Assembly: GCF_004053875.1 (NCBI RefSeq)
Contig: NZ_SBIP01000002.1
Span: 434,001-498,000, forward strand
Length of the DNA stretch: 64,000 nucleotides
Direction of reading: 5' to 3'
From: Neorhizobium lilium
GTDB lineage: Bacteria; Pseudomonadota; Alphaproteobacteria; Rhizobiales; Rhizobiaceae
Shown here: in pieces, positions 1-10,305 of the stretch
How positions within the stretch are numbered: position 1 is the first letter of the stretch
Layout of the letters: each line of letters begins with the position of its first letter
Program-made: the position numbers and the translations under genes
The notes under the pieces: model-generated
The model's database searches: none
What the model was told of the DNA's origin: nothing
Seen by the model: the letters and a program-made list of their open reading frames with translations, nothing else

Positions 1-2468
<2,468 letters not shown>

Positions 2469-2521
2469 AGCGCACTAGGTTGCCGCAGAGAAACAAACTC
2501 TCTTAAGTTGCATTGAGATTT

Positions 2522-2557
2522 CCCGGATGCTAGCCTGAAGGCTGGCACTCCGGGGGA
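2522..2557 (+). promoter_or_regulatory. Stem-loop overlapping the ribosome binding site of the DUF2235 gene
   Basis: Bases 2522-2554 fold into CCCGG-a-TGC-t-AGCC / TGAA loop / GGCT-g-GCA-ct-CCGGG. The descending strand runs directly into the Shine-Dalgarno-like GGGGGA that serves the ATG at 2563, so part of the binding site would be paired. There is no T-run, so it is a poor intrinsic terminator for carB. It could be a translational control hairpin or a terminator of another type; the sequence does not decide. Confidence 0.45.
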
Positions 2558-2562
2558 TCATC

Positions 2563-3732
2563 ATGTCGAAGAATATCGTCATCCTTTTTGATGGCACGTC
2601 GAACGAAATCGCAACCGACCGCACCAATATTCTGAGGCTGTTTGGAACGCTGGAGCATAGCGACCGCCAGCTAGTCTATTACGATCCTGGCGTAGGCACC
2701 TTCGGTGCGGATGAATCCTGGTCGTCCTTGGCGCGGGACAGTGCAGAAATATGGGGTCTGGCGACCGGCTGGGGCCTCGATCACAATGTCAAGGAAGCCT
2801 ACCGCTTTCTGGTCGAAAACTACGAAGCCGGTGCAGTAGACAGCGACAATCAGGACCGCGACCGGATCTACATCTTCGGCTTCAGTCGCGGCGCCTATAC
2901 GGCCCGCGTCCTGGCAGGCTTCATCCACGCCTTCGGACTCACCAAGCCCCAATATCTCAATCTGCTCGATTACGCCTACAGGGCCTACAAGGCGCTTCCT
3001 TCCAAAGGAAAGGGCTCGGCCGTGGAGAAGATGCGGCTTTACGACAAGACCCTCGACAATGACCGACCCTCGATCAAGCTGCTCGGGCTGTTCGATACGG
3101 TGGCGTCTGTTATCGAGCCCGGCCATGGCCGGCTTCAGATGAAGACCCATCGCTACACCCATGAGAACCCAAGCGTCGAATGGGTTCGGCACGCCATCGG
3201 TATCGACGAGCGCCGAACCATGTTCAGGCCTGAATTATGGGCACCGGGCCAGCTTTATCAGGGCGCCCCCGACACTCCACAAACTCCACAAAATTTCAGG
3301 GAGGTGTGGTTTGCCGGAGTGCATGGAGATGTCGGCGGCGGCTATCCCGAAAGAGAGAGCCCACAGATCAAGATCCCGCTGGACTGGATGATCCGGGAGA
3401 CCGGACCAACCGGGCTGCTGTATCGCCAGAACGTCATCAATAAGATCGTGCTGGGGCAAGATCCTGCGTCGCCCGAATATGTCCGGCTCGACCCTGTTTG
3501 GCCGCTCCACGATTCGATGAGAAAAGCTTGGCCTCTGCTGGAATGGGTTCCGCGCCGTGTTCCGGAGACGTCATGGCGAAGGCGCAACTCTCTTAAAGGT
3601 CATTACATCCCGATGCGTGACCCGCGTCTGATACCGCCGAACGCTCTTATCCATGACTCTGTCCGGGAGCGTCTGGGCACAGGAAGCTATAATCCGCCAA
3701 ACCTGCCACCGGCGCCCACTTTCGTTCCTTGA
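2563..3732 (+). CDS. DUF2235 domain protein, predicted alpha/beta-hydrolase
   Basis: The 389-residue protein opens with KNIVILFDGTSNE, the usual start of the DUF2235 family, and carries FGFSRGAYTAR with the GxSxG-type nucleophile at about Ser108. DUF2235 includes the catalytic part of Tle1-type phospholipase effectors of type VI secretion, but stand-alone chromosomal members of unknown substrate are common. No VgrG, PAAR or immunity gene is next to it, so an effector role is not supported. There is no signal peptide or membrane segment. It is a single gene after carB (94-bp gap) and converges on the udgX-type gene. The start ATG has GGGGGA upstream, partly inside a hairpin. Confidence 0.85.
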   Translation: MSKNIVILFDGTSNEIATDRTNILRLFGTLEHSDRQLVYYDPGVGTFGADESWSSLARDSAEIWGLATGWGLDHNVKEAYRFLVENYEAGAVDSDNQDRDRIYIFGFSRGAYTARVLAGFIHAFGLTKPQYLNLLDYAYRAYKALPSKGKGSAVEKMRLYDKTLDNDRPSIKLLGLFDTVASVIEPGHGRLQMKTHRYTHENPSVEWVRHAIGIDERRTMFRPELWAPGQLYQGAPDTPQTPQNFREVWFAGVHGDVGGGYPERESPQIKIPLDWMIRETGPTGLLYRQNVINKIVLGQDPASPEYVRLDPVWPLHDSMRKAWPLLEWVPRRVPETSWRRRNSLKGHYIPMRDPRLIPPNALIHDSVRERLGTGSYNPPNLPPAPTFVP

Positions 3733-3753
3733 GCGCTGCCACTTCGCTTTAGC

Positions 3754-5208
3754 TTAAGCAGCCAAACGCTTGACCCGGCTCATATCCTCTCGAAAGCGGA
3801 TAAGCTCTTCTGCTTTCCGCCCCTCGTCGGGAATGCGCAGCAGATAGGAGGGATGCACAGTAACGAACAGGACGCGGCCATCCTCCATGGCGATAGGTTC
3901 GCCGCGAACATCCTCCAGCCGCTGGCGCATCTCGGTCAGCGAAAACAACGCCGTCGCGCCCATGGCCACTACCAGCTTCGGCTTGATCAGCTCAAGCTCC
4001 TGGGTAAGCCACCAGCGACACTGCCGCACCTCGCCCATGTTCGGCTTCTGGTGGATGCGCCGCTTTCCCCGCGGCTCGTATTTGAAGTGCTTCACCGCAT
4101 TGGTGATGTAGAGCGACTGGCGGTCGATCCCCACCTCGGCCAGCGTGTCGTTGAACAGTTTGCCGGCAGGTCCGACGAAAGGCTTGCCCGCCAGGTCCTC
4201 CTGGTCGCCCGGCTGCTCGCCGACGAACATCAGCTTTGCGTCGGTCGGCCCGTCACCGAACACGGTCTGCGTGGCACGGCAATAGATGTCGCAGCGCGTG
4301 CAGCTTCGCGCCTGCTCCTTCAGCGCGGCAAGCGTGCCTGCCACAGGCATTACCGGCTCCGGCACCATCGCCGCAGCCTCCTGCAGGCGGTGGTGGAACG
4401 GCAGCGGCTGACTGGCTTCCCGCTTCGCCATGTCCAGCACGCTCGCCTCCGCATTGGCGATGAGCGACGGAATGAGCTCAGCCTCGGGCAGGTTCTTCCA
4501 GTATTTCTTCGGCATTTCCTTGGTCATCATCTTCACCTTCAGCCGCGCCGGGTTGAAGATGGAGGCGTAGTAGATCCGCCATAGATCGTCCGTCTCGTCA
4601 CGCAGATCCGGCTTCTCCGCCGGATCGTCCGTCGTGCGCAGGCTTTCGCCATCCCAGGAGGCCGACCCTTTGGGCGTCGCGATCAACCAGTCCATGTCGT
4701 TGAAGCGGCGCTGGAAGAAGGGTGCCACTCTTTTCACGATGAAATGGTCGGGCTCGAACCAGGCAATAAACCGCCGGTGGCCCGCCACATCCGCTGGCAG
4801 CGGCAGTTCCTTGAAGCGCACGAAAGCCGTCATCTTGTGGTAGTCGCGGCCAACCGATTTCGCCATGCGCTGGGCGGCGACCACATCTGCGTCGGATGCC
4901 ATCTGCAACAAATGGCGGTCGTGGACCAGCCGGAACAGAATGCGGTACAGCAGCGCAAAACGCGTGGGATCGGAGTGGCAGATCACCGATTCCGCAAGCT
5001 GGATGAAGGCTGGTGGCACACTTGCCGGCACATGATGCGGCAACGGTTCGGGAAGCTCGTTATCTGCGACACCGAACAGGCCGTCGGCATCGTCCATGGT
5101 CCGCCAGTCGATGATATCGGGCGCTATGCCAGCGCCCAGGAACCCGCGCGCCGCATTCCGCCACTCCGCCAGATCCCCCCGTCCCCGCAATGCATAGCGA
5201 TACATCAT
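3754..5208 (-). CDS. UdgX-family uracil-DNA binding protein fused to an N-terminal TIGR03915-type domain
   Basis: This is a 484-residue two-part protein. The N-terminal ~280 residues match the TIGR03915/DUF4130 type that accompanies a radical SAM partner. The C-terminal ~190 residues are a family-4-like uracil-DNA glycosylase: CTRCDIYC (C303, C306, C310) and C397 are candidate Fe-S ligands, GEQPGDQEDLAGKPFVGPAG forms the uracil pocket, and GKRRIHQKP is the UdgX-specific loop whose histidine (about H386 here) covalently traps excised uracil in the mycobacterial enzyme. The start codon overlaps the stop of the radical SAM gene by 4 bp (ATGA), so the two are translationally coupled. The fusion strongly implies a joint DNA-repair task; the lesion handled is unknown. 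Confidence 0.92.
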   Translation of the reverse strand: MMYRYALRGRGDLAEWRNAARGFLGAGIAPDIIDWRTMDDADGLFGVADNELPEPLPHHVPASVPPAFIQLAESVICHSDPTRFALLYRILFRLVHDRHLLQMASDADVVAAQRMAKSVGRDYHKMTAFVRFKELPLPADVAGHRRFIAWFEPDHFIVKRVAPFFQRRFNDMDWLIATPKGSASWDGESLRTTDDPAEKPDLRDETDDLWRIYYASIFNPARLKVKMMTKEMPKKYWKNLPEAELIPSLIANAEASVLDMAKREASQPLPFHHRLQEAAAMVPEPVMPVAGTLAALKEQARSCTRCDIYCRATQTVFGDGPTDAKLMFVGEQPGDQEDLAGKPFVGPAGKLFNDTLAEVGIDRQSLYITNAVKHFKYEPRGKRRIHQKPNMGEVRQCRWWLTQELELIKPKLVVAMGATALFSLTEMRQRLEDVRGEPIAMEDGRVLFVTVHPSYLLRIPDEGRKAEELIRFREDMSRVKRLAA

Positions 5209-6437
5209 AGGAGCGACAGCTGCTCCGGCTTCGGCTCGAACATGGCGCGCAGGTCGGCGCGATCCCCAAGACGATGCGGCGTCCAGCCTTCTGCCGTAAT
5301 GAAGGGCTGAACCTTCTTCAGCGACACGCTGAGCCGTTTCAGATCTTCCAGCCGCAGCTTGCGGAAACGTCTGGCCGACAGGATGCTTTTCACAGACTTC
5401 GTTCCCAGCCCCGGCACCCGCAGCAGCATCTCCCGGTCGGCACGATTGATATCGACCGGAAACCGTTCCCTATGCCCCAACGCCCAGGCGAGCTTCGGGT
5501 CGAGGTCGAGATCCAGCATGCCATCCGCGCCGCTGGATGTGATCTCGCCGATATCGAAGCCGTAGAAGCGATAGAGCCAGTCGGCTTGGTAAAGGCGATG
5601 TTCGCGCATCAGCGGCGGCTTGATCAGCGGCAGGTTCTTGGAAGAATCGGGTATAGGGCTGAAAGCCGAATAGTAGACCCGCTTCAGGCCATAGCTCCCA
5701 TACAACCGGGCGCTGGTGCCGAGAATGGTCGCGTCACTGGCACCATCGGCGCCGACGATCATCTGCGTACTTTGACCGGCCGGAGCGAACTTCTTGCGGC
5801 GCTTGGTCTGCAGCGTCGGCTCCGCCATCTCCTCCATCTTTAGCCGCAATTCGCCCATGGACCGTCGGATATTGTCCGGCCGCTTTTCGGGCGCGAACTT
5901 GCCGATCCCTGCATCGGTCGGCAGCTCGATATTGATGGAGAGACGGTCCGCATAAAGACCCGCCTCCTCGATCAGATGGGCGGATGCTTCAGGTATGGTC
6001 TTCAGGTGAATATAGCCACGAAAATTATGGATGGTCCGCAGCTCGCGCGCGATCCGCACCATGTCTTCCATTGTGTGGTCGGAAGAGCGGATGATGCCCG
6101 ACGACAGGAACAGCCCCTCGATGTAATTGCGGCGATAAAATTCGAGCGTCAGCCAGATGACTTCTTCCGGCGTAAAGCGCGCCCGCTCGACATTGCTGGA
6201 CGAACGGTTGATGCAATAGGCGCAGTCGTAGATGCAGAAATTGGTGAGCAAAATCTTGAGCAGCGAAATACACCGTCCATCGGGCGCATAGGCATGGCAG
6301 ATGCCAGAGCCCTCCGTCGAACCCAATCCCCCCGATGCCGATGAGTCGCGCTTTACCGTGCCGCTGGAAGCGCAGGAAGCGTCATATTTGGCGGCATCCG
6401 AGAGGATCGCCAGGCGTTCTTTCAGGGACTTCTTCAT
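5205..6437 (-). CDS. Putative DNA modification/repair radical SAM protein (TIGR03916 type)
   Basis: The 410-residue protein has the radical SAM cluster motif CIYDCAYC (C-x3-C-x2-C), which binds a 4Fe-4S cluster and S-adenosylmethionine. Near its C-terminus is a helix-hairpin-helix stretch (LLRVPGLGTKSVKSIL) typical of non-specific DNA binding. This pairing with a UdgX/TIGR03915 protein is a recognised conserved two-gene set. I chose the ATG at 6437; a GTG at 6449 is in frame, but it lies inside the LexA box and close to the expected transcription start. A -35 TTGACT on the minus strand (6469-6474) places transcription start near 6439, so the mRNA would be nearly leaderless. Biochemical function is not established. 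Confidence 0.88.
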   Translation of the reverse strand: MKKSLKERLAILSDAAKYDASCASSGTVKRDSSASGGLGSTEGSGICHAYAPDGRCISLLKILLTNFCIYDCAYCINRSSSNVERARFTPEEVIWLTLEFYRRNYIEGLFLSSGIIRSSDHTMEDMVRIARELRTIHNFRGYIHLKTIPEASAHLIEEAGLYADRLSINIELPTDAGIGKFAPEKRPDNIRRSMGELRLKMEEMAEPTLQTKRRKKFAPAGQSTQMIVGADGASDATILGTSARLYGSYGLKRVYYSAFSPIPDSSKNLPLIKPPLMREHRLYQADWLYRFYGFDIGEITSSGADGMLDLDLDPKLAWALGHRERFPVDINRADREMLLRVPGLGTKSVKSILSARRFRKLRLEDLKRLSVSLKKVQPFITAEGWTPHRLGDRADLRAMFEPKPEQLSLL

Positions 6438-6443
6438 TAGTAT

Positions 6444-6458
6444 GTTCACTAAATGTTC
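6444..6458 (-). promoter_or_regulatory. LexA (SOS) box GTTC-N7-GTTC upstream of the radical SAM/UdgX operon
   Basis: On the + strand the sequence is GTTC-actaaat-GTTC, an exact match to the alphaproteobacterial LexA operator GTTC-N7-GTTC. It lies immediately upstream of the operon ATG at 6437 and within the spacer/-10 region of the inferred promoter (-35 TTGACT at 6469-6474, minus strand), where bound LexA would block RNA polymerase. greA is divergent, with its start 219 bp away. Confidence 0.75.
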
Positions 6459-6676
6459 TCGTTTCGCAAGTCAAGGCATTGACAGCGAATGAGGCGTGAG
6501 TTCTCATGAGCTGGAGGCGCTCCCTGAACCGCTTTTCAAAATTTCTGGCGGAAGCCGTCGAAATTCTGTTATGGTGAGCTAAATTCTGAGTTTGCGATGG
6601 TTCCGAAGTTATGCTCCGGAACCTGTTTCTTTTTGTGTTCGCGGCTATAGCGGGCATGAGCCTGAAGGACATTGAA

Positions 6677-7153
6677 ATGGTTGATAAGGTACCGATGACT
6701 CCCAGTGGCTTCAGCAAGCTGCAGGAGGAGCTGCGTTGGCGTCAGCAGGAGGAGCGTCCCCGCATCATCGAGGCGATAGCCGAGGCACGCGCCCATGGCG
6801 ATTTGTCGGAAAACGCGGAATATCATGCGGCAAAGGAAGCGCAGAGCCACAATGAGGGCCGCGTTGCCGAGCTGGAAGATCTGACGGCGCGCGCCGAAGT
6901 GATCGACCTGACGAAGATGTCTGGCTCCAAGATCAAGTTCGGTGCGACGGTCAAGCTGATCGACGAGGATACGGACGAGGAAAAGATCTACCAGATCGTC
7001 GGCGACCAGGAGGCTGACGTGAAGCTGGGCCGCATCTCCATCTCCTCGCCGATCGCGCGCGCGATGATCGGCAAGGAAAAGGGCGATTCCATCGAGGTCG
7101 TGGCACCTGGCGGTTCCAAGGCGTACGCAATCCTCGGCGTGTCCTGGGGCTGA
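6677..7153 (+). CDS. greA: Transcription elongation factor GreA
   Basis: GreA stimulates RNA cleavage by backtracked RNA polymerase. The 158-residue product has the N-terminal coiled coil ([20 protein letters not shown], then the tip acidic stretch [16 protein letters not shown] with its conserved D and E) and a C-terminal FKBP-like domain ending in AILGVSWG. Upstream in-frame ATGs at 6611 and 6656 exist, but the ATG at 6677 has a GAAGGAC ribosome binding site and gives the normal family length. In Sinorhizobium meliloti greA is the first gene of the greA-lpsBEDC-lrp region, and the same order follows here. Confidence 0.96.
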   Translation: MVDKVPMTPSGFSKLQEELRWRQQEERPRIIEAIAEARAHGDLSENAEYHAAKEAQSHNEGRVAELEDLTARAEVIDLTKMSGSKIKFGATVKLIDEDTDEEKIYQIVGDQEADVKLGRISISSPIARAMIGKEKGDSIEVVAPGGSKAYAILGVSWG

Positions 7154-7159
7154 TCGCCT

Positions 7160-8248
7160 TTGGTCGTGCCAGGGGACATTGAAGGCAATCCTGCCATCGT
7201 CGCTATCCGTGACGTCGAGATCATCGCGCCGAATTTCAAGCGGCGGCTGTCCGGCGTCACGTCCACGATCATCCAGCTCATTCCGGTACAGCGGGCGCTT
7301 GGCCAGAAGGTCGCAGCCTTCGGCCCGGGTCTGCCCGCCCATTTGCCGCATATCCGCTATCGGGATCTGGTCGCGCTGTGGTGGCGGCCTAAGGGCCAGC
7401 GCGTACGCGTTTGGCATGCGCGTCGTAACATCGAAATGCTGCCTGCGATCCTGATGCGGGATCTGCTGCGCATGCCGCTTCGCATCCTGTTCACCTCGGC
7501 CTCGCAACGTCGCCATACCGGCTGGACGAAATGGCTGATCTCCAGGATGGATCACGTCATCGCCGTCAGCAGCAAGACGGCGGACTATCTGACTGTGCCG
7601 AACACGGTCATTCTGCACGGCATCGATACGCAACGCTTCTCGCGTCCGATCGACAAGGCTGCCGCTAAGCGGCTCCGCGGTCTCGATGCGGGCCAGAAGA
7701 TCGTCGGGTGTTTCGGCCGTGTCCGCCACCAGAAGGGCACGGACCTTTTTGTGGATGCGATGATCAGGCTTCTTCCGGAGCGGCCCGATTGGAGTGCCGT
7801 CGTCGCCGGTCGCGCCACAAGCAAACATGTGGAATTCGAAAACGCCCTGAAGGCAAGGGTCAAGGCCGCCGGTCTCAGCGACCGCATCCTCTTCGTCGGC
7901 GAACATACGGACATCAACGAATGGTATCGCGCGCTTGACCTCTTCGTTGCTCCGCAGCGCTGGGAAGGGTTTGGGTTGACACCGCTCGAGGCCATGGCAA
8001 CGGGCGTCCCCGTCATCGCAACGGATGTCGGGGCCTTTCCGGAGCTTCTCGTGACCGGTGCAGACGGCACGGGCGAGATCATCCCCCGCGACAGCGTGGA
8101 TGCCATGTGCGCCGCCACCGGGCGCTTCATGGACGATGACGAACTGAGGTTGTCGGCCGGAAGCCGCGCCCGGCTTCACGCCTGCGACAAGTTCAGCATA
8201 GAGGGTGAGGCACAACGCCTCGGCGAAGTGTACCGCAGCCTGCAGTGA
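7160..8248 (+). CDS. lpsB: LPS-core mannosyltransferase, GT4 family (LpsB/LpcC type)
   Basis: A retaining GT-B glycosyltransferase of about 362 residues. It contains APNFKRRLSGVTSTIIQLIP at the N-terminus, a family 4 nucleotide-sugar region GCFGRVRHQKGTDLFVDAM, and the EGFGLTPLEAMATGVPVIAT E-x7-E motif. These agree with S. meliloti LpsB and R. leguminosarum LpcC, which add mannose to the inner LPS core at the cytoplasmic membrane face. It starts 6 bp after greA and should be cotranscribed. The start is uncertain: TTG at 7160 and GTG at 7166 both lack a good ribosome binding site, while an in-frame ATT at 7178 follows AGGGGAC. It converges on lpsE with an 18-bp gap. Confidence 0.93.
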   Translation: MVVPGDIEGNPAIVAIRDVEIIAPNFKRRLSGVTSTIIQLIPVQRALGQKVAAFGPGLPAHLPHIRYRDLVALWWRPKGQRVRVWHARRNIEMLPAILMRDLLRMPLRILFTSASQRRHTGWTKWLISRMDHVIAVSSKTADYLTVPNTVILHGIDTQRFSRPIDKAAAKRLRGLDAGQKIVGCFGRVRHQKGTDLFVDAMIRLLPERPDWSAVVAGRATSKHVEFENALKARVKAAGLSDRILFVGEHTDINEWYRALDLFVAPQRWEGFGLTPLEAMATGVPVIATDVGAFPELLVTGADGTGEIIPRDSVDAMCAATGRFMDDDELRLSAGSRARLHACDKFSIEGEAQRLGEVYRSLQ

Positions 8249-8266
8249 TGGTCCCGGAAGCCCCGA

Positions 8267-9292
8267 TCAGGGCTTGCGCTTGAACAGCTCGATATAGGCT
8301 CCGGCTACGGCTTCTTCCGAAAACTGCCCGACCAGGGTCTGGCGACCGCCCTCACCCAGGGCTGCTGCCAGTTGCGGATCGGCGATCAGCTGATTGATGG
8401 CGCGCGTATAACCGGCGACGTCGTCGATATCCACAAGAAGACCATTTTCGCCGTCCTGCATGAACCAGGATGGTCCTTCCGAGCGTGAGGAAATGACCGG
8501 CTTTTTCTGCGCCCAGGCTTCGAAGATGACGTTTCCAAGCGGCTCGTGGCTGGATGGCATGACGAAAATATCCGCCGCCGCCACATAAGCTCGGGTGTCC
8601 TTCTGCCAGCCCAGGAATCGCACGCGTTCTTCCATCTTGTGCTCGCGCACGACGGCTTCCAGCGCCTCCTGCTCCTCGCCTTCCCCTGCAATCCACAGAT
8701 AGGCGTCAGGAACGCCGGTCATTGCCTCGATCAGCAGATGGAAACGCTTGCGCTTCACGAAACGGCCCATGGTCATCACCAGCGGCACGCCTTCGGGCGT
8801 ATTGGCGACGGACCTCGAGACCGGCGCCACGATCGTCGTGTCGGTGAAGTTCGAGATCACTTCCACGCCGCGCGTCCAGCCGAGATTGTTGCGCACATGA
8901 TCGGCAATGCCGGGCGTATTGCACACCAGAATGTCGGAATTCTTGAAATAGCCGAGATGAGTGGGGTAGTCGCCGAGACGCGAAAGCTTGATACCGCCCT
9001 TATAGTCCGGCATCAGGCGTGCGCCGCGCGTGGACCAGGAGATGATCCCGTCGATCTTCTCCTTCTTGGCGAGTGACAGCACTTTCCGCGGCAGTAGGAT
9101 GCGGTCGATCGAAAGATTGCGGAAATTGCTCTCGATGACGCGGGAATGCACTTCGACATCCGGCTTCCAGCGGCGGTTCCAGCGCATCACGGTCGTCTGT
9201 TCGACGCCGCGGCGTGCCAGCGCGCCGACCAGATGAACGAAGAATTTTTCAGCGCCGCCGTCCTTGCCGAAAATGTACTGATGAACCCGCAT
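8267..9292 (-). CDS. lpsE: LPS-core glycosyltransferase, GT4 family (LpsE type)
   Basis: A GT-B glycosyltransferase of 341 residues: MRVHQYIFGKDGGAEKFFVH at the N-terminus, GRFVKRKRFHLLIEAM and SSHEPLGNVIFEAWAQKKPV with the E-x7-E type motif at the C-terminal nucleotide-sugar site. The frame stays open far upstream to 9733, but homologous proteins begin at MRVHQYIF, so I placed the start at 9292. In S. meliloti the gene after lpsB is lpsE, and position plus family support that name. The gene runs opposite to its neighbours: convergent with lpsB and divergent from the GT25 gene across 216 bp. Confidence 0.88.
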   Translation of the reverse strand: MRVHQYIFGKDGGAEKFFVHLVGALARRGVEQTTVMRWNRRWKPDVEVHSRVIESNFRNLSIDRILLPRKVLSLAKKEKIDGIISWSTRGARLMPDYKGGIKLSRLGDYPTHLGYFKNSDILVCNTPGIADHVRNNLGWTRGVEVISNFTDTTIVAPVSRSVANTPEGVPLVMTMGRFVKRKRFHLLIEAMTGVPDAYLWIAGEGEEQEALEAVVREHKMEERVRFLGWQKDTRAYVAAADIFVMPSSHEPLGNVIFEAWAQKKPVISSRSEGPSWFMQDGENGLLVDIDDVAGYTRAINQLIADPQLAAALGEGGRQTLVGQFSEEAVAGAYIELFKRKP

Positions 9293-9508
9293 CGGTCTCT
9301 GCCCTCGTGTTCTGCCGCTTGTTATCTTAAAAGTCGCAATCGATGGGCAGCGCCGCCTATATGTTCCGGTTGGAAAACCGGCGCAAGAGCAAAGCAGCCT
9401 GATCTCTTGATAGACCGAGCGACTATACTCTAAGGAACGACTGTCCTCCGCTCCACGGAGGAAATGTGGGCCGCACGTTGTCGCAGCTGTCCTCGTTGAA
9501 GGGATGAT

Positions 9509-10291
9509 ATGCAATCGCTTGAAACCTACGTCATAAACCTGGATGGCAGCCATGACCGCCTTCAGGCGATAAGCGACCGCCTCGCCGCCTTCGGCATCCC
9601 ATTCCGGCGTGTTTCCGCAGTCGACGGGCGCCAGATGGACCTGTCTACCCTGCCGGACTATGACGCGGCCCGCGCTGAGCGTTACATGGGCCGCAGCCTG
9701 GTGGGCGGCGAGATCGGCTGCTATCGCAGCCACCTCAAGGTTGCCGAACAGTTTCTAGCCTCCAATTCACGCTATGCGCTGGTTCTCGAAGACGATGCCC
9801 TGCCGCTTTGCAACCCAGTCGAATTGCTTGGACAGGCCCTGCCTGATCTGGAAGCGGCCGATCCGGCCTGGCTGCTGATCAATATCGGAAATAACAAGCT
9901 CAAGATCGCAACGGCGCTTTCGCGCTACGAGGTCGGCGGGCATGCGTGCGAGCTCGTGGCGGCTCACTATTTCCCCATGACGACAAGCGCCATCGTCTGG
10001 TCGCGCGAAGGGGCAAGACAATTCGTCGAGCAGCACCGGAAGATTTTCGCGCCGGTCGATAATTATTTCCGCTTCTGGCTGACCCGGTCGGGCCATGGTT
10101 ACTCCTTCTGGCCTTCGCCCGTGACGACGACGGAGGCTGCAAGCCAGATTATCGGCAGCACCGGACATGCGCGAAAGAAGAACAAGCGGACCTGGTATTA
10201 CGGCCTGGCCAAGCAATACCGCCTCTTTCATGACAAGCTGATCGCCATGCGGCATAAGCGAAAATATCCTACCAACCCGAACGGCCGATAG
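9509..10291 (+). CDS. lpsD: Glycosyltransferase family 25 protein, LPS biosynthesis (position of LpsD)
   Basis: The 260-residue protein begins TYVINLDGSHDRLQAISDRL, followed by FRRVSAVDGRQMD, GEIGCYRSHLKVAEQFLAS and YALVLEDDALP. These are the hallmarks of GT25 (LPS beta-galactosyltransferase-type) enzymes: the VINL start, an E-GCxxSH-type segment and a metal-binding ED-D. The C-terminal tail is basic, which fits peripheral membrane attachment. A GAAGGGA ribosome binding site precedes the ATG. It sits in the lps cluster where S. meliloti carries lpsD; I assign that symbol by position, and the sugar transferred is not known from the sequence. Confidence 0.83.
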   Translation: MQSLETYVINLDGSHDRLQAISDRLAAFGIPFRRVSAVDGRQMDLSTLPDYDAARAERYMGRSLVGGEIGCYRSHLKVAEQFLASNSRYALVLEDDALPLCNPVELLGQALPDLEAADPAWLLINIGNNKLKIATALSRYEVGGHACELVAAHYFPMTTSAIVWSREGARQFVEQHRKIFAPVDNYFRFWLTRSGHGYSFWPSPVTTTEAASQIIGSTGHARKKNKRTWYYGLAKQYRLFHDKLIAMRHKRKYPTNPNGR

Positions 10292-10305
10292 CCGGGAAGC
10301 CTTCT

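Noticed and set aside
2563..3732. DUF2235 protein as a type VI secretion effector
   Set aside because: No VgrG, PAAR, Hcp, adaptor or immunity gene is adjacent.
6569..8215. 548-codon minus-strand frame across greA and lpsB
   Set aside because: Antisense to two clearly conserved genes; no family features and no ribosome binding site.
9293..9733. N-terminal extension of LpsE by 147 residues
   Set aside because: It is antisense to the GT25 gene and the divergent promoter; homologues start at MRVHQYIF.
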